Origin: Bolinopsis microptera
Taxonomy: Eukaryota > Ctenophora > Tentaculata > Lobata > Bolinopsidae
Length of the DNA stretch: 64,000 nt
Direction: 5' to 3'
Assembly: GCF_026151205.1 (NCBI RefSeq)
Contig: NC_087077.1
Span: forward strand, 8,547,983 to 8,611,982
Position numbers and translations under genes: made by a program. Below the pieces are notes generated by a model. It saw nothing but the letters and a program-made list of their open reading frames with translations, made no database searches and was not told where the DNA came from. Positions 41,301-50,850 of this stretch are shown here, in pieces; the first letter of the stretch is position 1; the number at the start of each line of letters is the position of its first letter.

Positions 41301-44300
41301 ATAATATATACCGTATTGTTAGTTCTTTTGCTGGCACTACGCTAGTATTCTAATGGTTTTCATTGATCTTTAACTACAAGTCAATGTCCAACCCGTATTA
41401 ATGGTGACTGTTTTTATTAATCGTGCTGTTTTTCAGGTTTTAGAATAACCCAGTGTAAGAAAGCTACGGTCATCACCAGGAAGGCTGTCCACTGCCAAGT
41501 TGACGGGGGTAAGTTAATAACACGTGGTCGGTCACGTGCAGGTCACGTGGTCGGTCACGTGCAGGTCACGTGCAGGTCACGTCGCTAGGTAACCAGCTAT
41601 GTGGTTTAACATACTTACTTATCACTGGATCATGGCTGTCTCTTTATAAGATAACAGTGTAAGGATGAGCATAAGTAACTTGCACGTGGAACAAACCAAT
41701 TATTGGTTACCAAGCATTGGGGCCAGATACCAGAGTTTTAGCATCTGTCAGTAATTAAAAGTGTAGTTAGTCATTAGTGAAGAATGCAATTATATAAATT
41801 CCTCGAATGATCTTTAGTCATAATGTTGATGTATACTAGGAATTACGAGGCTACCTATACAACGGACTCGATTCGTCTGCACGCAAACAAATACTGCAAC
41901 TCATAGTTTCACCACGTTGCCTGATCAAGTTGGATAAATGAATTGTTTCAGTTGATTATTTTCATTTTGTTTTAACAACGATATAAATTGTTTATTTCAG
42001 ACCCATAGTAGGCTTACAAATCGCTTTTATTTTAAATTTTATCATGAGATTTGTTTTGATAACCCCCAAATTAAGATCTGAGCCTGAACCATAATGGTTC
42101 TTGTTATGTGATAGAGGAATCCTCTGAATTAGATCAGAAATTGGAACCTTGCAATGAAAAACAACACGAGAAGATGTGGCTGTTTCAGTGGTGGAGAACA
42201 AAATATTTCAGTGGTAGAAAGAACAACATATTTCAGTAATAGAGAACAATACATTTCAGTGGTAGAGAACAATACATTTCAGTGGTGGAGAACAACATGT
42301 TTCAGTGTTGGAGAACAATACATTTCAGTGGTGGAGAACAACATGTTTCAGTGGTAGAGAACAACATGTTTCAGTGATAGAGAACAATACATTTCAGTGG
42401 TAGAGAACAACATGTTTCAGTGGTAGAGAACCTACCAATGTGCTTTGTTACAACAATCCTTACGATACTCATTCTTGAAGGAGAAAGTTTCAGCTCCAGT
42501 GTTTTTCTTGATAATTCTACTTTTCTATCGTTAGCTAAGAAAGCATTCGAACGACAATACGAGTGTTTAAATCAAAGTGTTGTCTCCTTTGGAGAAGAGG
42601 TAACTGGTGCTCTCCATTACCCATCAGCTCTATCGGACTATGCTGTGGCACAATATAATATGTGGACTCGGAGTATCACCTGAAGTTTCTTATTGCGTAT
42701 ACCAAATTTGGTTAAGAAGACCAACAGGATACTGTCAGCTCGCATCGATTGCTGCTTCAATTTTACTGCGAGACGTCTGAATGGAACATTGTCAAGCGAA
42801 TGGGGGGAAACTTAAGCATCTCAGATAATATCAGCTATCAGTTATATAAGAAACATATCCACCGTCCTTGCCCCTTCTGCCCGCTTTGTCATTTCTTCAA
42901 TCCTGAGCCTTCTGATTCTTTGTTTTAACCCGTTGAAGATAAATACAGTGCTCTCTTTCCTCATCCTAACAAGTTTCAACTTTATGACTTGTCTTGTAAT
43001 TGTTACTGTATCAAGTGTGTTGATTGTCAGCAATTGTTGTGAACATCAGTCTCGGTGTGAAAAGAGATATTTCTGTTTAGATCTACTTGTTACTGCTGTA
43101 CTGGGAATTCTCTGCCAAACTATATCAATTGTTACTGTATCCTCGAAAAGTTCGGAAAGTGGTGACAATGAGAATGTCAAATTACTGGATGAGAAGTTTT
43201 CAGAAACGTTGCTGGCGTCCTGATATCAGCTTTCGTGTCATGTTTTAACTCTATTGTTTTGCTACTTTAACTCCGAAAGTTCATGTTTTCCGTCGGGGCA
43301 CTGCAAGTCGTCCCCTGTTAATGGCTAATTATTCTACTTTAAAGTGTTATTTAATTTCGAGATACATTTTGTAGATGGTCGTTTTAAAACAAATGAATAA
43401 ATAAATAGAGGTTGTTATAGTGTATACTGTATACAGTATACACTATAAATTTGATGTATAACCTATATAATATTGTGTCATCCGTCTTCATTCGGAATTT
43501 TTATCCAACTAGATCTTTAAAACATTACAACAACTTGCATTAATGCAAGCACCCAGAACCATCATAATTGTGATAAAACAATTGATAGTAACAGTAATAA
43601 ATCCGTCACACAGTACTATACAATGTATACTATACAATGTATACTATATAATCACAGTACTATACATTTACCATTTTCAGAGCCGTTGTACTTGGCCCCC
43701 TCGTGTCTACGAATCAGCAGGAGGAATCAGAGTTTGATGATTATGAAAACTAAGAGTATAAGACCTCATCCCAATCCTGACATCGGCAGTTCAGAACTCG
43801 TTAGGTAAATTAATGATTATTTAAACTAAGATTTATCAATAATTTGGTTTTACTTTTGAATCATTTGACAGTCTTCTGTGACAAACATTGGGCCACCAAA
43901 TGCTACGTGACAAGCCTCCTGACTACTGCCATTTCAGCGCTAGTTCTGCTATAGAAACAGGGCCAGGTGACAGCCACCATGTACAACTTGTCACTGTTTT
44001 TTCTGCTTCAATTCCGGAAGAAACCGACTTAGTGGACGAGACAAACATCAACCAGACTGAGACAAATACAAAGAAAATAGAGACCACCATAAACGGAAGT
44101 GAGACAGATAACGGGAATATACAGACTGAAATCTCTGATCCTATGATTGGTGCGATGGATATTGCTGAAGATGACAAGATCACAAATCCCGATCACCTTC
44201 AGAGACACGAACAAACTGACGGACAAACTCATACTGACACATTAGTGTAGCCACATTTAAATAGCATTGCCACTTTTAGGCAGGATATTGGGTAGATAGC

Positions 44301-45943
44301 CTACTTATGAAACCGATGTAGCTGTTTCGTTTTACTGGTTACAGTTTGTAGGCCGATCTTAAATTCCCCGCGCGTTGTTTCGTTTTGAATACTTATTTGT
44401 ATCTTGTGAGTTTTGTCTGTTTTATTTAACGCCTTTGTCTGACTGATTTCCTTTAAGATCCTGTGACTCCGACTTGACAACAAAATCTGTTAAACTGTAT
44501 GGTGCCCAAAAAGTTGACGTTTTACCGATATTCTTGGCTAATTTTCTCAATCTTAAAACATTTCCCCTCCCTTTTACAGCGAGATATCACAAACGGCCTT
44601 TTACAGCGAGATAGCACAAACGGTGAAGATAGCAATCCACAAAGTGAGTTACACAGATTTTCACAAACACTATGGAAACATCGAGAAGTTACTGGAAATA
44701 GCATTGCCTCTCACCATGGTGGTTACCCGAGAAAACCTGGCTCTGGATAGTATCCGGCCTACCGTGGAGAAGTGTGTCAGGGTCAGTCTCTTTTATTTTA
44801 GTTACCATGGAGCTTCAGATAGTGGATAGGAAATTATATTATATTATATTTTACAATTTTAAAATTTAATTAATTATTCTATCTTTTAAGAGATGTACTC
44901 TTTGTGCCAAGATTTAAATGGTCAACACGAACAACTCTATTTACACAACAGTTACATTACTATTACAATGATGATGGTTCATTAAAATAAAACTTCTTCA
45001 GGATGAGGAAGACGTTACCAACCTCCCTGGTGCGGTCTCAGAAAACTGGGTATTCTTACACAGCGCCAACGACAGATTATACCCCATTTCTGTTGACATG
45101 GAATCTAAATTACCTGTTGCGGAAATGATCACGACGGGTATCTTTGTGTTGGATGTAGGGATAAAGGGGACGCCCAAAACATTTAGGGATAGAGAAGCAG
45201 ATAGGCGGGATTTGTTCGCTGCCATAGAAGCTTCAGATATTGAAAAGGTTGGTCGTCCTTGCGGAAATATAACTGGATGTTTCTATTTTCATTTGAGCTA
45301 TGACAACTTCCCGATGAGAAAATATCTAATTTTTTCTGGTGACTGAGTTATTTCCACCTCAACTAAAAATTATTTTAACCACCCTGCCTCCTAGGTGAAC
45401 GCGTTAAGATCACGGTCAGGTATAGACTCCAGCTATGAGTACGAGGGGCTCACAATGCTACATTTCGCGGCCCAGCGGTTACAGGTCCAAGTAGTGGAGT
45501 ACCTGCTCCTGCAGCAACTCTCTCTAGAGGACCTTAACCGAACCTCCTCCCTCAACGGCAACTCCGCCCTTCATTTCGCTGCCGAGGTTTATTTATTTTA
45601 ATTATAGTGTGTTTTTCATTTTTCTTTTCGAATAAATCAATCAAGTTATGGGTTTGCTGTGGAGATTAGTAAATTTAATCACACTTTAGTGCCACTATAG
45701 AAATTGCTCAACTGGAAGTTATAGGTAGTTATACCTGGTTTTAACGCTTTACCCTTCCAGGCAGAAAGTTTAGAAATCTGTAAGCTCTTGTTGGACGCAG
45801 GATCTGATGCCAATCTTCCCAATTCCTCAGGGCTTCTACCTTGCGATCTCACTTCCCTTTTAGCAATTCGAAAACTTTTAGGCAAAATCGATAGCGATGA
45901 TGCCGCGTCAGTAAACGATGTTGATCCTGGCACGCCAGTGTGA
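32225..45943 (+). CDS. Diacylglycerol kinase, type IV (zeta/iota class), 16 visible exons, 5' incomplete
   Basis: The enzyme phosphorylates diacylglycerol to phosphatidic acid with ATP, ending diacylglycerol/PKC signalling. The exons are 32225-32357, 33362-33643, 33768-33872, 35425-35565, 39019-39144, 39418-39604, 40194-40381, 40567-40764, 40953-41060, 41180-41279, 41437-41508, 43681-43804, 44607-44781, 45002-45247, 45395-45586 and 45761-45943. All joins are in phase, giving 852 visible residues. Order: a DWSE-x-A-x-NG-x-H lead-in typical of type IV DGKs, two Cys-rich C1 domains, a basic Ser/Arg linker, a catalytic domain with NPKSGG, CGGDGT and PLGTGNDLA, an accessory domain, ankyrin repeats and a C-terminal Thr-Pro-Val. 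Type IV is chosen for ankyrin repeats plus a PDZ-ligand-like tail. The start codon and N-terminus are not visible. The second exon family feature, a basic MARCKS-like linker, is present but not strictly conserved. Confidence 0.93.
33362..33643 (+). CDS. DGK exon: C1A end and most of C1B
   Basis: 94 codons, phase 0 at both ends. It contains [12 protein letters not shown] (end of the first C1) and then HHWV...CRECNKSL...CSWC of the second C1. In this DGK class the Cys spacing of the first C1 is wider than the phorbol-ester-binding consensus. Donor GTGAGT. Confidence 0.92.
33768..33872 (+). CDS. DGK exon: end of C1B
   Basis: 35 codons, phase 0. It starts YHPSCFKL, supplying the last His/Cys ligands, and ends with the conserved IPPYWI segment that follows C1B in DGKs. 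Confidence 0.9.
34090..34460. repeat. Degenerate GTTTGTGGGT repeat inside DGK intron
   Basis: Irregular alternation of GTTTGTGGGT and GTTAGTTTGTGG words, giving a strongly G/T-biased plus strand over about 370 bp. The short open frames in it are compositional artefacts. Confidence 0.85.
35425..35565 (+). CDS. DGK exon: basic Ser/Arg linker
   Basis: 47 codons, phase 0, between C1B and the catalytic domain. It is rich in Arg, Lys and Ser (for example [16 protein letters not shown]), matching the position of the MARCKS-like/nuclear-localisation segment of mammalian DGK zeta. The role as PKC-regulated NLS is inferred from position and composition. Its donor is only about 40 bp from the palindromic transposon insertion. 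Confidence 0.82.
36374..36942 (-). pseudogene. Transposon-associated gene fragment with C-terminal Cys-rich motif (left arm)
   Basis: Read on the minus strand, the frame starts [20 protein letters not shown], a conserved H-x3-G-x-DTTS block found in many uncharacterised invertebrate repeat-encoded proteins. It continues to DPISWGWKM, shifts frame by one base near 36560, and resumes as PVTT...APKKLIQ. It ends in a Cys-rich tail, [18 protein letters not shown] and CLKC. The 5' end is cut at the palindrome spacer. The frameshift makes it a likely pseudogene. Family name unknown to me. Confidence 0.6.
36958..37250. mobile_element. Palindrome spacer: degenerate mariner-MITE relic
   Basis: The spacer resembles the MITE at 14544-15310. 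Shared words in order include GTCAATA/CATACGTTG near the left end, ATGACGAA with ATCAAGCA, ATCTCGTTA, TTGATTGGGT/TTGACTGGGT and TAATTTGGC. Clear terminal repeats are gone. It may have inserted before the arms became inverted copies. Confidence 0.55.
37257..37825 (+). pseudogene. Transposon-associated gene fragment (right arm copy)
   Basis: This is the inverted twin of 36374-36942, exactly the same length (569 bp). It carries the same [10 protein letters not shown] block, the same one-base frameshift after WGWKMNNG and the same Cys-rich end. Few residues differ (Tyr for Cys in the KYKQ/KCKQ site; CSYRK for CLCRK). The shared frameshift shows the decay came before the arm duplication or was homogenised afterwards. 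Confidence 0.6.
39019..39144 (+). CDS. DGK exon: catalytic domain start
   Basis: 42 codons, phase 0. It encodes [15 protein letters not shown], the hallmark first block of the DGK catalytic domain, and WYLNPRQ. Acceptor CTTCAG, donor GTCAGC. Confidence 0.95.
39418..39604 (+). CDS. DGK exon: ATP-binding block
   Basis: It starts VFDISEGGP and holds [11 protein letters not shown], the glycine-rich nucleotide-binding motif essential in this fold, and [10 protein letters not shown] at its end. Donor GTAAGG. It ends in phase 1, matched by the next exon. Confidence 0.95.
40194..40381 (+). CDS. DGK exon: ARVLNWG block and acidic insert
   Basis: It completes GTGNDLARVLNWG and continues through [14 protein letters not shown] into an acidic, Ser-rich loop ending PVKD. 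Phase 1 in, phase 0 out, donor GTAAGT. Confidence 0.93.
40567..40764 (+). CDS. DGK exon: [10 protein letters not shown] block
   Basis: 66 codons, phase 0. It encodes the conserved [10 protein letters not shown] followed by [15 protein letters not shown], the junction of catalytic and accessory subdomains. Confidence 0.94.
40953..41060 (+). CDS. DGK exon: accessory domain, LFLNI block
   Basis: 36 codons, phase 0. It begins [10 protein letters not shown] and contains [18 protein letters not shown], a standard DGK accessory-domain block. Confidence 0.93.
41180..41279 (+). CDS. DGK exon: DDGFMEVVG block
   Basis: It contains [10 protein letters not shown] and AALQVGDTG, matching the DDG-x-EV-G and LQVG blocks of the family. 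Ends in phase 1, donor GTTTGT. Confidence 0.92.
41437..41508 (+). CDS. DGK exon: QVDGE block, first part
   Basis: A short exon encoding [16 protein letters not shown] and HCQVDG. The Glu of QVDGEP is completed by the next exon. Phase 1 in, phase 1 out. Confidence 0.9.
41521..41583. promoter_or_regulatory. Array of five CACGTG E-boxes in a DGK intron
   Basis: CACGTG occurs at 41521, 41533, 41544, 41556 and 41567, with a CACGTC at 41578. The spacing is 11-12 bp, about one helical turn, in an alternating GGTCGGT/GCAGGT context. It starts 12 bp downstream of the 41508 splice donor. This could be an enhancer for bHLH factors or a micro-satellite; the sequence alone cannot tell. Confidence 0.5.
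42178..42428. repeat. ~23-bp tandem repeat in DGK intron
   Basis: About 11 copies of a unit like TTTCAGTGGTAGAGAACAA with alternating ACATG and TACA ends. Open frames through it are artefactual. Confidence 0.85.
42480..43222 (+). pseudogene. Decayed multi-pass membrane protein, possibly Cys-loop receptor-like
   Basis: Two open pieces (to 42683 and from about 42933) are joined by frames with stops and at least one frameshift near 42845. After a SEWNIV segment, a shifted frame reads hydrophobic stretches ([14 protein letters not shown], then [18 protein letters not shown]), then [11 protein letters not shown], then another hydrophobic stretch. The order SEW, then two close membrane segments, loosely recalls the end of the ligand-binding domain and TM1-TM3 of Cys-loop receptors, with material missing. 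There are no introns across it, so it may be a retrocopy inside the DGK intron. Identity is weakly supported. Confidence 0.3.
43416..43447. repeat. Perfect 32-bp palindrome
   Basis: The 16-bp arms TATAGTGTATACTGTA and TACAGTATACACTATA meet without a loop. Related GTATAC words recur at 43610-43665. Confidence 0.85.
43681..43804 (+). CDS. DGK exon: [13 protein letters not shown] block
   Basis: It completes QVDGEP and encodes [16 protein letters not shown], equivalent to the EPCKLAASRIRI block of mammalian type IV DGKs. Phase 1 in, phase 2 out, donor GTAAAT. It can splice in phase to 44607, 44580 or 43938. Confidence 0.9.
43938..44250 (+). CDS. Possible alternative terminal exon of DGK
   Basis: An acceptor (CCATTTCAG) is followed by 103 open codons in exactly the phase left by the 43804 donor, then TAG. 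The peptide is hydrophilic, rich in Asp, Glu, Thr and Asn ([17 protein letters not shown]). Using it would give a DGK without the rest of the accessory domain, ankyrin repeats and PDZ tail. No AATAAA is seen just downstream. It could also be an open intronic stretch. Confidence 0.35.
44580..44781 (+). CDS. DGK exon with duplicated splice acceptor
   Basis: The core exon is 44607-44781 ([18 protein letters not shown] and LPLTMVVT...DSIRP). A 27-bp tandem duplication places two equal acceptors (CTTTTACAG) just before 44580 and 44607. Both keep the frame; the upstream one adds nine residues. The region matches the end of the accessory domain before the ankyrin part (IQVSRVSM...VPLGTVVV in mammals). 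Confidence 0.88.
45002..45247 (+). CDS. DGK exon: WVFLHSAND block and start of ankyrin region
   Basis: 82 codons, phase 0. It includes [17 protein letters not shown], equivalent to the KWCFLDATTASRFYRID segment of mammalian type IV DGKs. It ends [16 protein letters not shown], the first ankyrin helix. Confidence 0.9.
45395..45586 (+). CDS. DGK exon: ankyrin repeats
   Basis: 64 codons, phase 0. It has ankyrin signatures [21 protein letters not shown] and [11 protein letters not shown]. Confidence 0.92.
45761..45943 (+). CDS. DGK last exon: final ankyrin repeat and PDZ-ligand-like tail
   Basis: 60 codons and a TGA. It continues the ankyrin repeat ([19 protein letters not shown]) and ends VDPGTPV. 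The last three residues, Thr-Pro-Val, fit a class I PDZ ligand (S/T-x-V), as does the ETAV end of mammalian DGK zeta. Confidence 0.92.
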   Translation, partial: AESLEICKLLLDAGSDANLPNSSGLLPCDLTSLLAIRKLLGKIDSDDAASVNDVDPGTPV

Positions 45944-46423
45944 TTTTTAATGTTTCAGTTTTTAGTTTTACAGTTTAAATGCCCAGGTTTTGTGCATGTT
46001 ATGTGCGAGAGTGGGTAAGTTTGATAATCCGAATCGGTGCCGTTATAGTGAACTTTATTTTTAATTCGTATATATATTTGATGACATGTAGAATAATATT
46101 GCATATAGATATGTGATTTAATTTCGGTTTTCAATACTTTCAACAGTTGTTATGTAGTCTCTCAAACATTAACCAAAACTAATTGATTTAAGATTGTAAT
46201 TAACGTTGATATGGTTTTACATTCCACCAACATGTTGTTCAGCGGTGTATTATTGAATCGTTGCTCATATGGATTAGGGAAGGGAAAGTTTACTTAGATA
46301 CTACTGCTGGTTTCAGTTAATTTATTTTCTCACGATAGCCAGTCAGTCCTGTCTGATAGTTCGATTTACGTTGTTTTATCATGAACTGATTGCCTATCAT
46401 TTCTAGAAAGTTCTCCAATTTCT

Positions 46424-46429
46424 AATAAA
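46424..46429 (+). promoter_or_regulatory. Candidate poly(A) signal for DGK
   Basis: First AATAAA downstream of the DGK stop, about 480 bp into the presumed 3' UTR, followed by GT-rich sequence. Confidence 0.4.
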
Positions 46430-46945
46430 GATGGTTGTGTGAATTTTGAGTAATTTAATTTAGAGATGAACTAGTCTCAAGGCTCGAAATCTGAGCACTT
46501 TATTAATAATTAATATAGATTGCGCCGCAAGATACTGTGTTCGTACGAATATATTAAATGACTGTTGAGATTATGAAAAATTTTGACTTGTAACCTTTAG
46601 TTGAGAAATTGAGCCTTCAATGTTTTGATATTGATAAAATCTTTGATTTCGATTATCAAAATCATAATAAGCGGATTGTTTCTTTTTTTCACACGACATA
46701 ATGCATATTATTATAAATAAATATATATATTGGCCTATATATTGGCCTATTCCAGACCAATATAACACTTACAACTTAATGTCGATAAACAGATCAGTGT
46801 ACTGAATTCACAAGAAAAGACAGGTAGACGGTAGTTTGCAATTGCATGGAGACAAAAAACTCTGCAATTAAGCGCAAGCTGAACAATTCGCCAAATTTGA
46901 AAGATCAGACTATGTTACACGAAGTAGAAGCGATCAGCAAAAGAC

Positions 46946-47075
46946 TTGTCATACGTTGCTTGACCCGCCGCGCACGAGTGCGCGGCTCCCCTGTATCTTA
47001 GAAACTCTATGGGGGTGAAATTAACTGTTAACGACTATTTAGTGAAACGACGATGGGGGTCACGACGTGATAGAA
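46946..47075. mobile_element. Short GC-rich hAT-like MITE, copy 1
   Basis: It begins TTGTCATACGTTG and ends near ACGACGTGATAGAA. The centre has CCCGCCGCGCACGAGTGCG and a GGGGGTCACGACG word. Direct CAAAAGAC repeats (46938-46945 and 47076-47083) flank it as an 8-bp target duplication. About 130 bp; related to copies at 50433, 50743 and 51580. Confidence 0.7.
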
Positions 47076-47083
47076 CAAAAGAC

Positions 47084-48650
47084 TTATTAGATAAATCACC
47101 GGCTATGGCTATTATATTATGCACAATTCAAGCAACGCAGTAATTACGCGTACGCAGCGCAACATTTAAAATATTTGATCCCTTTAAATTAAGGAGTTAT
47201 GCATATCACAATGCTGGCAAGCATTACCGTCGCCCTTATATTCACAATACTATTTACCCCCTATACTATTATATCCCCTTTATTGTTTTCCAGGCATTAA
47301 AACTCTTTCGAACGTAGTTCAGCAGGTACATTTAAGTTCAAAACATTCTAATTCAATGTTAAAGATGACAGGAATAAGAAATAGTTATATGGAGGTTTTT
47401 AAGAAATTTTCGCAAAATTCGCGCCAGCATGTTATACGAAATTAGGTAAAAAACCCAAAATCGCCATATTCAGGTGCCTTAAAAACCATGTTAAAATTGA
47501 GTTAGAGATCTGAAACTTTGCAGGGCGTCTAGACCTTGTCCAAATCGACTGTAAAAAAAATTTCATGTTTCAGGAGTATCGTGAAGTGGGTTTTCTGGAA
47601 CCCCTGTTTTACAACAGATTGTCGTGAAGATATATATATATATATAATATAGACGCTTTTTGCAGTCAATTGTAGCCTACATTTAAGTGTCCGTAGATTC
47701 GAAAGTATAAACGATACAGTCATCTCGAACCACAGGTTTTAAAGATAATCGTTTAGGCTTTAGTTTACATTGTATTGAAAAATAATTTAACGTCATCATC
47801 ATCACTTGATGACGTCATCAAATTAGGTGTTTTAAAAACTTGATTTTTGACAAAGTAACATCTTTTCAAATCGATTTTACGCTATTAAGGAGTAATTTTA
47901 TTCAAAATCTGAGGAAATTTTCATCTTAGATAATTGTTCAAGCATTCCGAAAATCTACCGGAATAGTTTCCTACCTTGCTTCTTCATAAAGATATTTGCT
48001 ATTGAAGTTAGTGCTTTTTTGAAGAATAATTTTATAAAAACACAAAAGTTGTGAATTAGTATTCTCTGGTGTTGGGTCATCCCTTGGGTTGTGGAGCTCA
48101 ATTTTGCTTCTTAAAGGTGTAAATTGTGTTATAGGCTAGTTTTAAAGTTAAAAATCGAAAAGTTGCACACGTGGGGACACGCCCAAATTTATTTAAAATA
48201 GCTAAAATCACTAAAAATTTTGATTTTCACGATTTTTATCAACTTTGGAGTCCCGTTGTGATCCAAGTTCTTTTTGAAATCTTCTGAAACGTTGCATGCT
48301 TATCAAACTATATATTAAATACCACTATGCAAAAATTTACGGTGATTTAATATTGTATGCGCACGCAACGTCCGCTCAAAATTTGCACGTGCGAAAGGTG
48401 AGAATTTTGCTCATTCGTGATTTCGAATATATTCTGCTTTCCACGATATTTAAATGGCATTATATATGAATTTAATGCCAACTTGAATGAGTAAAAAGTG
48501 CCATATTCAGTCGGTTATCGACAGATATACCTAACTAAACACAAGGAAACGTTTTCAAAGGCAGAATTTCGAAATCGTCGGAATTACCTCCTTGTTAATG
48601 AAGTTTCGATTGTGTAAATTATCCTGACATTATAATCAAAAAGAGATGAT
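47084..48650. other. Gene-free stretch
   Basis: No gene or bounded element seen. An (AT)n run lies at 47630-47648. Confidence 0.45.
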
Positions 48651-48980
48651 ATTTGACCAAAACCCATAATCATGGGTAGAGTTTACCGCTGCCAGTGTCT
48701 CTCTTTTCCAAACAAAAGGAAATGATATTAATTTGAGGAACCGTCCGCTAATGCAAATTTATACCGAGAATTAAATCGGTCGCTCGCTTTTCCCATTCAT
48801 TCACGGCTTACGAATTGTAATAAAGCTTATTAAATGGGAAAAGCGAGCGACCGATTTCATTCTCGGTATAAATTTGCATTAGCGGACGGTTCCTCAAATT
48901 AATATCATTTCCTTTTGTTTGGAAAAGAGAGACACTGGGCAGCGGTACACTCTACCCATTATTATGGGTTTTGGTCAAAT
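48651..48980. mobile_element. Hairpin MITE
   Basis: Arms of about 147 bp (48651-48797 and 48833-48980) start ATTTGACCAAAACCCATAAT in inverted orientation around a ~35-bp loop. They share AGCGAGCGACCGATTT and TAATGCAAATTTATACC. Arm identity is high, with a few mismatches. Target duplication is unclear. Confidence 0.75.
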
Positions 48981-49603
48981 AAATATAAATAAGAAAATTA
49001 AGTATTACTATTAACATACCTCTAATTCGCGTTCGATGCCATATCTAAAAAATTGTATCCTGATCCTATCGTCAAGAAAATTCCATTTACGGACGTGAGG
49101 AATTAGTTATGACTTAGCTTCTCCATTCTCCGCGATCCAACTATGAACTACATTAAATCAATTCCTTCTGTAACGTCCTCAATAAATGTAATAAGTTTCC
49201 CAGGAAAAGTTACTGGCTGGTGAGTGGTGGTGGTACTAGAGTTGGTTTAATTTAAACAGACGATGGACGACTCGACCTCGCGCGCGACGCGACATCAAGC
49301 ATGATTTGCAAGCATGGCGCATTCCAATGTTCAAGCAGCTACCACGTGACACAATTCAGCCAATCAGAGTATAGTGCAGGCGCTCGCTGCTCCTACTAAA
49401 TCGTTCGCCCAAATTTTAAGAAAATTCTTGTGAAAAGACCCTTTGAGTGTGAAATTGATCTGAATCTGGAATCGGTGTATTTTTGGACGCTGATTCCGAA
49501 TCACCCCACATGACGTAGGGTAAAAATGCTTCCACGGAGAGTTATGGGCAAAAAACCGTTTTGGTCACTTGACAGGCTAGTAAAACATGAATTCGATCGT
49601 TTA

Positions 49604-49676
49604 GGGCTCGGGTTAGGGTTAAGGTTGTGGTAAGGGTTATGGTTAGCTTCGGGGTTAGGGTTAGGGTTAGGGTTGC
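49604..49676. repeat. Interstitial telomere-like GGTTAG tract
   Basis: Degenerate hexamers with four consecutive near-perfect GGGTTA units at about 49651-49672, inside an arm of the composite element. A diverged CCCTAA-type counterpart lies at 51150-51230 in the other arm, so this is part of the element rather than a chromosome-fusion scar. Confidence 0.65.
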
Positions 49677-50432
49677 CGGTTGGGATTGTAGTTTATGTAA
49701 AACCGTTTTGTACGGCTGCAAAACCATAAAAACCAAAGTCACGTGAAATTTTTGGGCGAGCGAATTAGTAAAAGCCGAGTACAGGAATCCGCAAAGTTAA
49801 AATTGCAAACTTTTGATCGGCCCGAAATGGGACTTTTCTGGAGATTTTGAGATAATTCAACAACTACGTTGTCTTGAATTTTCCTCCTGGGGAGGTAACG
49901 TTACTTGCATTATGTTACTGCATTGTGTTTCCAATATTAGAATTTATGATATGTATTGATTGAATAATTGGTAATAAATTTAACTTTTGTTTTATTAACT
50001 TTTGTTTTATTTTACTGGGCCGCGCTCAGCCTGTCATTCCGCCAAATCTTTATTCGGAATTTATTTATGTTAATGAACATAATAGCCTGGGGTCCTCAGG
50101 TAAGTTTTATTAAAAGAGGAACTTAATTGACGATGTCAATTAAATTCATCTCAGCTCGGCGCGGCACAGTAGCGCATTTCGCCGATCTAGTGAGAAGCCT
50201 CATTGACTGCGCAGCGCGGCACAGTAACGCATCGCGCTACAAAAGAGGAACATGATACAAAAACTGAAAGTCCTAGTCTCCAACTCTTTTACTTTCAAAG
50301 TTAAGCCCCATCCAGTAAGGGTTTCTGGGTTGTAGTGTTGTTATTATTTTAAAACTTCCAGATCTAGATCGTTGCTCTGCGAATTAACAAAGCAAAGATC
50401 TCGTTACTGGGCCGCGCTCAGCCTGTCATTCC

Positions 50433-50524
50433 TTGTATCACGTTGCGACCCCCACGGTCGTTTCACTGACGATACAGGGGGAGCCGCACACTTCGTGCGC
50501 GGCGGGTCATACAACGTATGACAA
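50433..50524. mobile_element. Short GC-rich hAT-like MITE, copy 2
   Basis: 92 bp, TTGTATCACGTTG to CGTATGACAA. Perfect 8-bp direct repeats GTCATTCC at 50425-50432 and 50525-50532 show that it inserted into the CTGTCATTCCGCC block of the surrounding composite. Confidence 0.82.
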
Positions 50525-50742
50525 GTCATTCCGCCTAATTTGTTTATGAACATGATAATCTGAGGTCCCCTCGATGTTGACGGATGTTACTTATCTTTGT
50601 AGCGCGATGCGTTACCTGAGGACCCCAGGCTTTAATGTTGGTAAACAGCCCGAATAGAGATTAGGCGGAATGACAGGCTGAGCGCGGCCCAGTAACGCGA
50701 TGCGTTACTGTAACGCGCCGCGCACTCAATTATGCTTATCGC

Positions 50743-50850
50743 TTGTCATATTGCATATATACGTTGTATGACCCGCGGCTCCCCCTGCACTGTATCGTAA
50801 AAACAACCGTAGTGAAACGACCGTGGTATGGGGGTCACGACGGGATACAA
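50743..50850. mobile_element. Short GC-rich hAT-like MITE, copy 3 (opposite orientation)
   Basis: It starts TTGTCATATTG and ends CGGGATACAA, with GACCCGCGGCTCCCCCTG and AGTGAAACGACCGTGG inside. The flanks GCTTATCG and GCTTCTCG match in seven of eight bases with one extra C, so the target duplication is only likely. Confidence 0.65.
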
